NCBI GenBank assembly: GCA_032209605.1
Contig: JASFXZ010000012.1
Location: forward strand, 372,001-436,000
Length of the DNA stretch: 64,000 nt
Origin: Mactromeris polynyma
Taxonomy: Eukaryota > Mollusca > Bivalvia > Venerida > Mactridae
Direction: 5' to 3'
Both the position numbers and the translations under genes were made by a program. The notes under the pieces were generated by a model that searched no databases, had not been told where the DNA came from, and saw nothing but the letters and a program-made list of their open reading frames with translations. This document shows, in pieces, positions 28,901-43,900 of the stretch (its first letter is position 1; every line of letters begins with the position of its first letter).

Positions 28901-31900
28901 CTGTACCACTTCTCCTGTATTTTCCCACCATGATATGGATTTTTGTAAGTGCGTATTGAATATTGACGACAGAATTTTTTTTCATACATCGATATCGATT
29001 GTATCAATGACAGCCCTAGATATTTGTATAATGTATAAGGGCAAGTTATTTGTATGATACACATAGTGAAAATTGATTTATCCCTACTTCATAGATTATT
29101 GATGGAATGGCCATTCAACTGACTGGTACTGGTATTTTCCGGAGTTTTCTTACCCAATTGAGTAGACAGCTTACCATGGTTATATTCGTGCCTGGCAAAT
29201 TTAGCGAAACATTTTTTTGGTTGCTAACCTCAATAAAATATTTATGGTCATTTTCAACGGTCAGTCATGGGAGGCGAAACAAACTATAATTTATAATTGG
29301 CCCGGTATCCATATAAAACTAAATAATAATAATAGTCATATTTGTTTACCTAACCCAAATGTTAAATAGAGGCAATCTCATCAGAATTTACAACAGTTAA
29401 GAACAAGGGAGGTAACTATTGTAGATGAGGGAACTTTCGGATACTAGTAAGTTCGGTAAATAGCAAGTTCGGTAAATTGATTTTAACGTTCATTTCGTTT
29501 GGAGGTTTCGGTAAATTGATTTTAACGTTAGTTTCTTTCGGAGGTTTCGGTAAAAAGATTTGTTGTTAACATTGAACAACGACATAGGCTTAATAATAGG
29601 ATAGTGTGACCAAACAAGTCATCTCGTACCCTTTCTTTGGTCAACTCGTACCTATCCAAGTCAACTCGTACCCTTTCTTTGGTCAACTCGTACCTATCCA
29701 AGTCAACTCGTACCCTTACTTTGGTCAACTCGTACCTATTCAAGTCAACTCGTACCCTTTCTTTGGTCAACTCGTACCCTTTCTTTGGTCAACTCGTACC
29801 TATCCAAGTCAACTCGTACCCGTAATTAATTATAATTAACACGTTGATTGCAGTTCAAAGCTAATGACACCTGATAATCTGTGTTCAGCTTTAATTATAC
29901 AAATACATGTTTGGTTGTTTGTTTTGTTTTATTTCTAGCATTAACTTTTAATTGAAAATGTGTTAACAACACTATTGTATTAATTTACCGAAACATTCAA
30001 TGTTAACCAAAAATATTTTTACCGAAACCTCCGAAAGAAACTAACGTTAAAATCAATTTACCGAAACCTCCAAACGAAATGAACGTTAAAATCAATTTAC
30101 CGAACTTGTCATTTACCGAAACCTCCGTAAATCGAACTTTCTGACCAAGTTATAACAACTAAAGTAATTTTAGTGCTGTTACAAAAATTTGAAATATACT
30201 AACATTTCTCTTTTTTTCTTTTCTGAAGGAACTTCTAAGTTCTGTAACTCTTTCAAGCCTTGAAGTACCAGTCTTATATTTGCCTTCACTTTCACAGCAT
30301 CTGAAGTTAATCTATCTGAATGTTCAGTAAGAAATGTAGTCCTTTTATCTATAAACTTTAATGCCTCATCTAGAGTCATCTCTAAGAAAAAACCAAAACC
30401 AATAAACACACATATTCTAGTAGCATCAGGTACATTAGCCTGAACATAGAAATTACAACCAAGATCAACCTTCGTCTTCAAATTTGTTGTGAGTTCATTA
30501 TCTTTGATTTGTTCGATCGTAGTTTTTAATTGGTAATATTCTGCTAATTGGCCATAAATCTTGTCCCTCTGTTCTAACAATACACGAAGATCCTCCTTCA
30601 ATTTCTCGTTTAAGAATTTTTCATATTCAAACACTTTCTGAGGTATTGAACTCATCATTCAAATATATCAGTCAACGTTTGTGTTAATTTCCCTCACAGT
30701 CACCCACCTGTGAACTGTACGTTAGTTTAAGTCCAATAAACGTAATTGATAAATAGATATTTCTTCCTTATTGTACTTTTTGTTGTGCCAAATGAAGTGA
30801 TCCTATAATAACTCTCTAATACACAATACACTAATGAAAATAAATAATCAACGACTTTACAACTTTTTGTTGTGTACATACAAATGTCGCAATTTTGTGT
30901 AGGGGAAGTAACTTTGGTAAACATTAATGAAAGGTGTAAAACCAATATTCCGGTCTTCTCGTACAAAACGGAATGTAAGGTGGTCTTCTTGCACGACATT
31001 CTTTTAGAAAATAAGTTGTATTGCCGCGTGAATTCGTTGTTGGGGTTCGTCTATATAATATTTATTTTGATCATTGTTGATTTTAGTGATCGTTATGGTA
31101 TTGTCTACTGTCCAGTACAGATTTTTTTTCTCAAATTTGACAAATGTGCATTTGCGCAATACAAGGTGAGGGCGGGCAGGCCAGGGTTGGATCCAGGATT
31201 TCAGCTTAGGGGTGGGAAGGGGTGTGAATTATGATTCTTGATAGACATGGCCATTTGGAGACATAAGACATACACATGCTTCTGATATTAATACTGTTGA
31301 ATTATTGTTTACGAGCTATGCTCAAGCAAAAACAAAATGCTAGCTTTCATGGTAGATCTACTAGCCCAGATCATGGTAAATGTATGTTTGTGGAATTTGT
31401 TGGGATTGCGCCAGATGAACCACCAGACTGTCTTCATGAAATGGGAACCACATCTTGCACCCATCCCAGCCTAAAAGTTGCTGGGGCCATGCATCCCCAC
31501 TCTTATGCCTATGGTATGGCCACTTATAATAAAACGTTAGATCATGAAATGAGCTCTATACTAAATATAATTCCTAATTTGAAGGGTATGGGAAATATTC
31601 CAAAATAGCCAATATAAACCCTGTTAGTTATTTGTGTCATTAATATTTATGTTTGTCATTACTTGACTTCAGGAATGTGTTTGATATGTACAATCAAAGT
31701 ATGGGAGAAATGGATTTCAGTAAATGTAGTATAACATCGTTACAGACAACCGCATACAATCTACAAATGGCTGCTTACATGGTACAAGGTATTTGTGCCA
31801 CATCTGGAGTGGGTAAGTTTGACAAACTATGATTCCTCTTCTTAATGCTTACAGACATATATACATATACTACTTGTAGTGTTTAATCATCGTATATTTT

Positions 31901-34900
31901 AGATATTAGAATGTATTTTCAAAGTTCTATACATGTATAGAATAAGTTACTTTCACATTGTTCTCTTCCTGCATATTTTGTTTACAATCATTATTCAGGT
32001 AACAAAGGCTCAATATTATCCAACTCGTGTTATCGGATGAATTTTATCAATTTTGATATTTTACCAAACTTAGCATTTTTGCACTTACCCAACTTATTGA
32101 ATTCATATGATTGTGGGAATTTCTTGAATGTTAAGGCCATCCTGAACAAATTGTATGTTTGCAGTTATGCGACTGACTCATGAAAAATACTGCAACTCAA
32201 TTTATTTTTTCAGGTTCATTACAGTACTTTACTAAAAAAAAACCTACCTACCTACCCACTGTTAAAATTCAGGGTCGGGTAATTAAACCAAACAAATTTT
32301 TAAGGATGGCCTAATGTTTTCATTTTTCAACAATTTGTGCACAATTTCACTTATATTGTTGTTTTCTTTGTCTGTCTGTTATATAAATGTATTAAATGGT
32401 TTTGTACTGATGATGTTATATTTGTAGATGAGACCACTGATTGTATAGTTGAAGGAGTGACACATACACATGGTACATCATTCATGGCATCTGATGGCTG
32501 TAATAGTTGTACATGTAATATGGGAGATGTAGCTTGTACACTCATGTATTGTCCACCAAGTAAGTTATACAATCAATGTTTCTTGTTACCTTAAAATATC
32601 AAAGTCAAACATGCTTTATATTGATATAATTGAATACAAGAGGTATATATTAACAAGCTGTACCTTCATGCGTATGACATAGCAGGCACATAGGAAGGTA
32701 TTGAGCAATGGGGCCGCGGACGGGGTGGGTGCGGGAAAGGTATTCCCTTCGGATGAGAAATATTTGAGGAAATCGCCTTTGACAGGTGCAAAATCCATCA
32801 CTTTAAAAATGATATTTTCCGAAAATTTGTTTGCTGCTTGTAAGTTATTAAATTTATGTCTACATATGTGTAATTTTGTAAAAAGACATATGGGACTGTT
32901 AGGGATATATTTTGAAACATTTTAATGTATTTATTAAGGTACATTTTGTATTCTCGCCTGTGTCATGACCGATTTTTCTTTTTTCTTAAAACATAATTTT
33001 ACAGCAATACATTGCTATTTTATGCAGTTATTTACCTGGTCATAGTGCAGTCAAGGGTGAGTTTGGAACCATTGTGCGTTGAATGCTCTCTGTTCAGGAT
33101 TTTTAATACCAAACATTCTTTTTGGAAACTTAAAATTTCGAGGTTGATTTGGACACATATAAGTCAGTGATTTGGACTATCCATTTCAAAGTCTACTTTC
33201 ATAATGGAGATTCAGAATATGTATTTAATTTGAATCTGTTAAAAATACTTCATGTGAGTAAATGAGATTATCGCCATTTAATTGTTCGTCAATTAAATGT
33301 AATTATCACCATTTTAAGATTCAAAACAATGCCAAAATAAATATACTTGTCACCTGGTGAGTATGCTACCTTTCATGCTTTCATTAATCAGCCGACTGGT
33401 TTCACACCCTAGATGACAGTCAGGGTACTAGCGATGGTCCCTGTCTGGTAGCGATGATAACACTTTGTCATGGGCATAAAATATCTTGGCTGAATGCCAA
33501 TAAAATGTGTGGCTGGTTTTTATTAGTTTAAGATACAGCTGAGAAGTAGGGGTCATAAAATATCTGCAGCCCCATTGTCCTTGCGAGTCAAAACATTGGG
33601 GTCGCAACTGCTGCCCCTGCGGCCCCAGCTCCTACGCTCATGCATAGGATATTTGAATAGTCAGCTTTTTAACAAATATATGACTGTCTGATCTTCATGT
33701 GATCAACAACTAACTTTCAAGCTCCTTCCAACAAAATGTTGTTTTTTTCACAAGGTACAATTTAGCTTTATAATAAACAGTAATCATTTGTGCTAAGAAA
33801 AGTGATACATGTTTTTTTCTGTTCTTACACTAAATACATGACAACAAAGTGTACAATGTGTAATTTTTGTACTTTTAGCTGACAGACAATGTCCAGAAAT
33901 CAATGAAGGAGAGATTGGCACTTGTGTAGAAATGTGTACATCTGATTATGAATGTTCACTAGGAGAACTGTGTTGTAGCAATGGTTGTGGCCATGTATGT
34001 ACACAGTCTGTCCCTCGAACAAATTCAAGTAGGTTTTGTTGTAATCCATACCATTCATACAATATTAAGTATATTTACTTTAATGTGACCTTCAATTTAT
34101 ATTATTCTATTCCTAGAATCACAGTAATGAAAAAGAAGACAACTCAAAAATATTGCTACATGTGTCATATTAGTTTAAATATTTCATCAGGCAAAATTTA
34201 ATTAATATTGTTTACTGGTTATAAACATAAAGATATAAATAAGATATAAGCTATTGTGATTGGCAGAATCAAACATCCTTCACTTATGTAGGTATGTTAC
34301 TATTTCTACCATATATGTATTATCATGTTACTATTTCTACCATATATGTATTATCATGTTACTATTTCTACCATGTATGTATTATCATGTTACTATTTCT
34401 ACCATGTATGTATTATCATGTTACTATTTCTACCATATATGTATTATCATGTTACTATTTCTACCATGAATGTATTATCATGTTACTATTTCTACCATAT
34501 ATGTATTATCATGTTACTATTTCTACCATGTATGTATTATCATGTTACTATTTCTACCATGAATGTATTATCATGTTACTATTTCTACCATATATGTATT
34601 ATCATGTTACTATTTCTACCATGTATGTATTATCATGTTACTATTTCTACCATGTATGTATTATCATGTTCATATTTCCACCATGTATGTATTATAATGT
34701 TACTATTTCTACCATGTATGTATTATCATGTTACTATTTCTACCATGTATGTATTATCATGTTTCTATTCTACCATTTATGTATTCTGATTGAAGGTGCA
34801 AGGGATTGTATCTATGGTAGCAGTGTATACAAGTCAGGTGACAGTTTCCTAGCAACAGATGGGTGTAATAACTGCTTCTGTCATGATTCTATGGTTGGAT

Positions 34901-37900
34901 GTACACAAATGTACTGTCCATACCCAGGTAAGCAAACTCTGGTACATACCTAGCTCTTGCTGCTGGTATATCTGTCACTGATCCAGTCACATGTTGGCTA
35001 CACTGATAGGTCTATGTAAGATCAACTCTAAAACAATTACATGTTAATGTGTTGTATTTTCTGATGATGCTCTGAATAATGCTCAGATGGTGGTTTTTAA
35101 ACATTGAAATATATCATTTCATTTTAATGAATTTTTACCAGATATTCTTAATCATTTTTGAAACTGTGTATTAGAAATTTACCTCGATTCACAGATTTGA
35201 AACTGTGTATTAGAGATTTACCTTGATTCACATATGTGAAACTGTGTATTAGAGATTTACCTCGATTCACATATGTGAAGCTGTGTATTAGAGATTTACC
35301 TCGATTTACATATGTGAAACTGTGTATTAGAGATTTAATTCGATTTCACATATGTGAAACTGTGTATTAGAGATTTACCTCGATTCATATGTGTGAAACT
35401 GTGTATTAGAGATTTACTTCGATTCATATGTGTTACTGTTTATTAGAGATTTACCTCGATTCACATATGTGAAACTGTGTATTAGAGATTTACCTCGATT
35501 TACATATGTGAAACTGTGTATTAGAGATTTACCTCGATTCACTTATGTGAAACTGTGTATTAGAGATTTACCTCGATTCACTTATGTGAAACTGTGTATT
35601 AGAGATTTACCTCAATTCACATATGTGAAACTATGTATTAGAGATTAAGTATATATTATTTCAACAGTTCATATATAATACAATATTCCTACTGCTTTAT
35701 GGTGTTATTACAGATGACAGACTTTGTGATATTGTTGGTATACAAGAGTGTATGAACATCGCTGGTTTACCATATCTTGTTTCCATGACAACACCTAACA
35801 AAACACAACATGTGTGCTTGTAAGTAGTGTAGGGATATTTACTGTTTTTTTTACACTTACTTGAAACCTTTGTGATAAATTTCTCATATTATTTCATATT
35901 ATTTCATATTATGCACACTTTCAAAGCCTGTATTATAATGTGTGAATAACAAACTACTGTACCATAGTAAATAAAATACATTGCCCATTAATCATCACTA
36001 TGGGTGTATAATACATTGCCCATGAATCATCACTATGGGTGTATAATACATTGCCCATGAATCATCACTATGGGTGTATAATACATTGCCCATGACTCAT
36101 CACTATGGGTGTATAATACATTGCCCATGACTCATCACTATGGGTGTATAATACATTGCCCATGAATCATCACTATGGGTGTATAATACATTGCCCATGA
36201 CTCATCACTATGGGTGTATAATACATTGCCCATGAATCATCACTATGGGTGTATAATACATTGCCCATGACTCATCACTATGGGTGTATAATACATTGCC
36301 CATGAATCATCACTATGGGTGTATAATACATTGCCAATTAATCATCACTATGGGTGTATAATACATTGCCAATTAATCATCACTATGGGTGTTTAATACA
36401 TTGCCAATTAATCATCACTATGGGTGTATAATACAGTTGACACTCAATGTGTCGACATTAGTAAAATCGTCATTCCGATTTAGTCGACATATTTGTAAAG
36501 TCCAGATTTCGGTCGCTATATATTGTATAAGGAAAATGATTTCTATGTCGACAATTTTGGCGTGATATCTATGGCCCATATAGTGTTTTCTCGCCTTAAT
36601 GTACTGTGTCGACATCCTCGCGACTTGATTGAAACTGAAAATGTGTCAATTGACCGTGAAGAGATTAACAATTTTATCTTGACTTATTGTTTGTGTCACA
36701 ATCAATTCGTTCACAGTTTGTAAAACTGATTTATAAATGTAACATCGTAGTCTGCAATCTAATTGATAAGTGTCGCAGCGAATATTTACCAATGTCAAGA
36801 AAACTAATAAATCAGCCACTCGCCGTTTATGGTTGAATATTGTTGAAACAGGGACCTTTAACCTGAAAAACAACAAGAAAACAAACATACATATATATTA
36901 TTTATTTAAAGTATACTATCACGAGTCAATTAGTTTTTCAACACCTACAGCAAAACATGAATCAAGTTTATATCTTTTATTTCTGTAGATCTGCAGCAAA
37001 GATGTTGAAATGCATCGAGTCCAAGATTTCGTCCTGTCCTCCTGATGTTACTGATGTCATACATAGCGCTGCCTGGTGGCAGTTAGACACTATACATACA
37101 TTATGCGACATGCATACAGTCATCTGGACATATCTACAACCAAACATTACCACACCTGACAATAAGGGAACCTGCTCGGTTAATTCTGCTTTACAATGTA
37201 TGCACAATATGGAGACAGACCTAACATGCAGGTAAACAATACAGTGAAGATAAATGTAATTGCTGGATGCTCATCCGTAGTCTTCTTGAACTATGTACAG
37301 GGTACTTCATTCTTTCTTCTTATAAAGGGATATCTTGATCTCTGATTGTGCTTGGCCATCTGTTGTTTTCAAAAACCTTTTGTTGTTGCACAGAAATAAG
37401 GAGTGAGTATAATCTTATTATTCTGTCATGCTCTAATGTGTATGTAATTAAGGCCATTATTCTGTCATGCTCTAATGTGTATGTAATTAAGGCCATTATT
37501 CTGTCATGCTCTAATGTGTTTGTAATTAATGCCATTATTCTGTCATGCTCTAATGTGTTTGTAATTAAGGCCATTATTCTGTCATGCTCTAGTGTGTATG
37601 TAATTAAGGCCATTATTCTGTCATGCTCTAATGTGTTTGTAATTAAGGCCATTATTCTGTCATGCTCTAATGTGTTTGTAATTAAGGCCATTATTCTGTC
37701 ATGCTCTAGTGTGTATGTAATTAAGGCCATTATTCTGTCATGCTCTAATGTGTATGTAATTAAGGCCATTATTCTGTCATGCTCTAATGTGTATGTAATT
37801 AAGGCCATTATTCTGTCATGCTCTAATGTGTATGTAATTAAGGCCTTTATTCTGTCATGCTCTAATGTGTATGTAATTAAGGCCTTTATTCTGTCATGCT

Positions 37901-40900
37901 CTAATGTGTATGTAATTAAGGCCTTTATTCTGTCATGCTCTAATGTGTATGTAATTAAGGCCTTTATTCTGTCATGCTCTAATGTGTATGTAATTAAGGC
38001 CTTTATTCTGTCATGCTCTAATGTGTATGTAATTAAGGCCTTTATTCTGTCATGCTCTAATGTGTATGTAATTAAGGCCTTTATTCTGTCATGCTCTAAT
38101 GTGTATGTAATTAAGGCCTTTATTCTGTCATGCTCTAATGTGTATGTAATTAAGGCCTTTGTCAGAATGTCTTGTCAGAGACAAATACATGTACTTTAAG
38201 TTTTCTTAGTATTAATACTTGTACTATTTTGCCTTATGTCCATATTTGGTTGTGTGGGAATACTTATGTTGTAGATATGGCAGTGTGTGTGATAACATTT
38301 TTAAATGTTTCAGTTCATATGATCAACTGATTGACTGTGTTGGAGATCATACTACGGGTTGTTTATCTGTTGATATGGTCGGAGTTCTGTATGAACTTGG
38401 TTATTATTTAGAATCAAGCATTATTGACTGTAACTTCAATATGCCAGAACTACAGAGGGACTTCCTATACCCTGTTGGTAAGTGTCAAATATTCTTATTA
38501 TATTGTACATATGTGTGTATATACTGTAAATCCTCAGTAACCTTTGAAAACTGGTTTAATATGGAGGTGTCTTAATATTGAGGTTGAATAAAGAGCTAAA
38601 CATTGAAAATTGACTTGAAATTTGGGTTCATAATATTGAGGTGGTCAATAAATTAAGGTGGTCTTTAAGTGAGGTTTTACTGTATTTTTGAGGAATATAA
38701 ATGATAGAAATGGACAGGAACTGTTTTATTCAATGGTACAGTGTATCTTCTCTTGAACAACACATTTTGGAAGATGCAAACTTTGGCTGTTGTTAGTACT
38801 TGTTGAACTGGAGAGTTTAACTTGATGGTGTATCTTTGCTGTGGGAACAACTGTGTTGTTGAAGGAAGGTTGTACCTCAAACAGAGGGTCACTGTGGAGA
38901 GGTGGAGGTTGTACCTCAAACAGAGGGTCACTGTGGAGAGGTGGAGGTTGTACCTCAAACAGAGGGTCAATGTGGAGAGGTGGAGGTTGTACCTCAAACA
39001 GAGGGTCACTGTGGAGAGGTGGAGGTTGTACCTCAAACAGAGGGTCACTGTGGAGAGGTGGAGGTTGTACCTCCAACAGAAGGTCACTGTGGAGAGGTGG
39101 AGGTTGTACCTCAAACAGAGGGTCACTGTGGAGAGGTGGAGGTTGTACCTCAAACAGAGGGTCACTGTGGAGAGGTGGAGGTTGTACCTCAAACAGAAGG
39201 TCACTGTGGAGAGGTGGAGGTTGTACCTCAAACAGAGGGTCACTGTGGAGAGGTGGAGGTTGTACCTCAAACAGAGGGTCACTGTAGAGAGGTTGCTCTG
39301 TATATAATATACTCAAACAGAGGGTCACTGTGGAGAGGTTGCTCTGTATATAATATACTCAAACAGAGGGTCACTGTGGAGAGGTTGCTCTGTATATAAT
39401 ATACTCAAACAGAGGGTCACTGTGGAGAGGTTGCTCTGTATATAATATACTCAAACAGAGGGTCACTGTAGAGAGGTTGCTCTGTATATAATATACTCAA
39501 ACAGAGGGTCACTGTGGAGAGGTTGCTCTGTATATAATATACTCAAACAGAGGGTCACTGTGGAGAGGTTGCTCTGTATATAATATACTCAAACAGAGGG
39601 TCACGTTGGAGAGGTTGCTCTGTATATAATATACTCAAACAGAGGGTCACTGTGGAGAGGTTGCTCTGTATATAATATACTCAAACAGAGGGTCACTGTG
39701 GAGAGGTGGAGGTTGTACCTCAAACAGAGGGTCACTGTGGAGAGGTGGAGGTTGTACCTCAAACAGAGGGTCACTGTGGAGAGGTTGCTCTGTTTATATA
39801 TACTCGTTACATAAATTTTAAAAACGCACATTTTATTACCTGTGATATGTCTTTAAAACATCATTTCAGTGTGTTTCAAACTCATTTTGATATAAAAATA
39901 TCTGTTTTTTGAAAGAAAATTTAGCGTTTATCATCGCGTAAAATGAAGTAATGTCATGTTATGTTCTTATCTTACATACCTAGGTAAGTTCATGAAATTA
40001 GAGAAATCTTACATTTTGTGTTTTTAAATATACTGAGTATAGTTTGGTGTTATAATCAGCTTTTATCCTATGATGTACTAATCCAATACATACTTGATTT
40101 ACAGCTGAATGTATGCAAAGCTTTACATTCTCCATCAGTCATGATACAACAATGAACCATCTACTCAATGGCAACTTTGATCAACTCTGTCACAGTATTG
40201 ATACATTCATACATTGTCTAGATGATATCAATAATGTACAACCAGTCGTCAAAATGATTGCTGATAATATTGGTAGCACTATGACAAACTTGGTGAACAT
40301 TTGTCATGATCTCAGCAAGCAAGGTGAGAACTTCTTATGTTTCAGTTTTAAATGTTTAAATGAAGAAAAGTCATATTCACACAATATGGGATATTGACGT
40401 CTTCCAGTTTTGGTCATTAATAACAAACTTGGATATATCTCATAGATATTGTGATGCAATAAACTATCATGAGTACTTGGCTTCATTTAATTTTTGACTA
40501 TTGTACATTTGAGATGAAACTCACATGACATACTTTGTATTTTAGGAACTATGCAATATGCTGGTTCAATGATAACTAAACTTGTATTATTTTTTATTAT
40601 TTTTACTGACAGTTCCAAGGCTGTAATACGCTGTATGTTTATTATTTCTTTTTGTGTTTTGAATGTATGTTATATTTCCCTTTCCCCTGTGCAATTCTTT
40701 CACTTTGTATAGTGTTCATGTTATTTTCTGCCCAGTTTCAACCTATTGTTGCCAGCTGTCTTTACTTGTCCTATGTTCTTTTCCATCCATTAATTCCCTG
40801 TTGTTGTTTTCCTGGAGGTATGTGTGGAGAGGCACTGTCTTATGTATGTGGTGTTCCCTGTCGCAACTTATTCCTTCTCTTTTAGTAATAGTAATGATGA

Positions 40901-43900
40901 TAATTCAATGGACTAGACACCATCTCTGAATGTATTATGATTGTTTCAGACATGACTGAGTGTTATGCATGTCAAGGGATGTCTTGTGATGATCCCCAAG
41001 TCGTACAATGTCAACCAAACCAGGTAAGCTCAGTTTCATGTCAGTAATGATGAAGATCTACCGTTTACAATTTGATAGTTTTAGTATGCAATGCGACTGA
41101 GTACTCTTATAATGTTGAGGTATGGAGTAAACAACTCAGTAAATGGCAATGACTTAGTGGACCTTAAGTGGTTAGTGGCATTCCTAAACATATGTTTGAA
41201 TGCTGGCTAATGCCATTGCTGTTTATGAAGTGTATAGTATTTGACTGGATATTAGAACTGATTTTTACTTCTAGGTATGTGCTACTGCTGTACAGTTAGA
41301 TATTGTGACTGGATTAGCATCCATGACAAAAGGTTGTGCTGACATACAATGGTGTCACCAGCGACATGGCTGTGATCCTTACACATTGATGTGTGCTGAC
41401 TGTTGCCATGGAAACAAATGTAATGTTGAATTCAATATGACTGTAGGCACCACTATGACACCAACAACAGTTAAACCATTCACAACAACTTGGATACCTC
41501 AGACTTCAGCAACAACTACAAGGATAGCTACAACAACAACAACAGCAGCAAGAACAACAACAGCAAGTAAGTATGGTGTATGGTGCATTTTAGAGATGTA
41601 ATGAGATTGTAACAAATGAGACTGATGTTTATCATTAATAAAAACAACACATAATAAAAACTGTTATATAGGAAGCCAAGGTTTAATATTACAGTTTTAT
41701 ATTTATGTATTCTTTCAGTTCCTTCATCATGTGATATCAGTTACAGTGTCACGTCACTTATGATGCATACTTTGAACTTGCTGAATTTCAATCTCCTATC
41801 TATTGTTGACAGACAATTATTATGCCAGTAAGTCATCTATTGTTTTCCTTGTGATACTGTTGTACTGAAATAAGTAGACTTTACGACACTTTTCACTACA
41901 AACTGTTGATTAGTGAGCACAATTATTTTATTTTGAGTTTTATTTACGTTTATTAAAAATCTTTCAGGATTAAAAGCGACTCTGCATATTTAATTACAAT
42001 CTGAAATGAACTTGTCGGGTTCTTAGTGTACAGTGTGTTGAACGTTACTTTATTGATAATTGACTGTTCCTGTTGGTGTAAGATATGTTAGATCATGTTG
42101 TATGATGTTGTTTAACTTTTACTAATTTTCATATGTTGAATGTGATGGAGGAATTGTCTTCCTATTTGAAACACATTTAAATCCACTGTGGGGGGGGGGA
42201 AGCTGTATTACTGTATATGTGAACGTTTGATGATAACCTTGTTGAAGTTGAAGGACTGTACAACAAAATATCACCATGTATTTCTATGATCAGGAATTAT
42301 GAAGAGTCAATCCACTATGACCTTGATCCATCTTGCCCTGGTGCATTTCTTACACACTTTGAGATGTTGTCTGAACGAATGAAAGTCATTGCCTCGGATG
42401 TTTGTGTTATGTTCACGGAACAACAAGATAGAAACAAGAAATGTGGCGAAGTAATTCAATGTGTTGTAAATGTCACCACCTCTCCAGACAAACCATCTAC
42501 TTGCAGGTTTGTTATACATCTATGTAAACATGTCTGTGTTACAGTCACACATAATAATTCAAGAGTTACGGTATGAAGTGTAATTAATATAAATTTAGTT
42601 CTTATATGACTCAATAACTATACTTAAGCATCAGATGATAAATGGAGAAACTATTTATGTAAAAATCATTTAACTATCACTGCTCTATTATTGATGTTTG
42701 GTTTGTCATTAAGTACACTGAAATAGTTGTGTTCTTTGTTACTGTTTATAATGAACAATAAAAAATATTTCCAATGTATTGTTGAGTTTATTTACCTAAT
42801 GTTTTTGTCTGATCATGTATAAATAATTATCTACAATTTTAGATCCATTCAAACTGCCAAGGATTGTTTACATTTGCACTATGAATACTGTGATGTCACT
42901 GGACAGATGTCAATAAACAACACATTGATGCTTCTATCTAACATGGATTTTGTCATCTGTGAACCAAACAAACTTCTTGAAGGCCCAGATGTTGAATGTG
43001 TTGCTATGACGATGAAGAATTCTAGTGAAGTGAACTGTAATGTTACCATGGCAATGGAATGTGGCTCTTATATACACAAAGCAATGCACAACCCATTCTT
43101 ACAACAAGCTGATTACTGCAGGTGCCTATTGTTACACATTTAAATCCTGGAAGGATATATGATTTACTGAAAGTTTAGATATTAATTGCCATGCTGTGAT
43201 AATATTCATATGTGTTTTTTAAATCTCTCTCACGCCTTATTTCTTGTCAAAGAATATAGCGAAGGGGCATACAGCATTATCCTTGTCTGTCCATAGGAAA
43301 AATTGGTTTCTGATCAATAACTCTTGAAAGGGTGGATACAGTTCATATTTAGCACATAAGCAAAGGATAATAAAAGTTGCAATCCAACAATATTTGAAGG
43401 AGTTATGGCCCTTTGTTTACTTAATAAATTGGTTTCCGATCAATGATGCTTGAAAGGCCTATATCCTATGGACACATCTAGTTTATATGTTCGTAATATT
43501 TTGTTGAATTCATTGGCTTGGTGTCATACATTATATAATTATTGATCATATTTATTTCATTGTATTTTGTACAGACTAGTGAAAAGGGGCATGATGTGTA
43601 TCCGAGACAACACTTACAATTGTAACGCCAGCATGTTACGTGACATGTCACATTATGTAAATGACTTGGTACAAGGTATGGGTAATATCTGCCCTGATGT
43701 TTGGTGCCCGGCTGAAGAAGTTTGCTCTTTGGACAAAGCTTGGGACTGCCTCAATTCTCTTGATGATGATCTAACAAAGATGGTTGATACTGGTAATTGG
43801 AGCAATAACATTTGCAAGTATGACTTCTATTTATATAATTATTAACACCAAATACAGTCAGACCTTTATTTAACAATCTCCTATCCCAATACATGATCAG

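Noticed and set aside
31276..31608. A 110-codon plus-strand frame just before E26
   Set aside because: No recognised family; preceded by repeat-like sequence; not in frame with E26 through a clear splice site. Left unassigned.
32131..33643. Extra exons between E27 and E28
   Set aside because: Sequence shows inverted-repeat elements and no cysteine-rich frame with splice sites; E27 and E28 already match in phase.
34260..34953. A 219-codon frame ending in the E29 protein
   Set aside because: Only the last part (E29) is real; the rest is 31-bp satellite running open into the exon.
35160..36436. CRISPR-like look of the regular repeats
   Set aside because: Units are contiguous tandem repeats without unique spacers, in an animal intron.
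37348..38199. A 283-codon plus-strand frame and a 162-codon minus-strand frame
   Set aside because: Pure 39-bp minisatellite translation.
38677..39399. Several 150-200-codon frames on both strands
   Set aside because: Compound 39/46-bp satellite; frames break where the 46-bp units begin.
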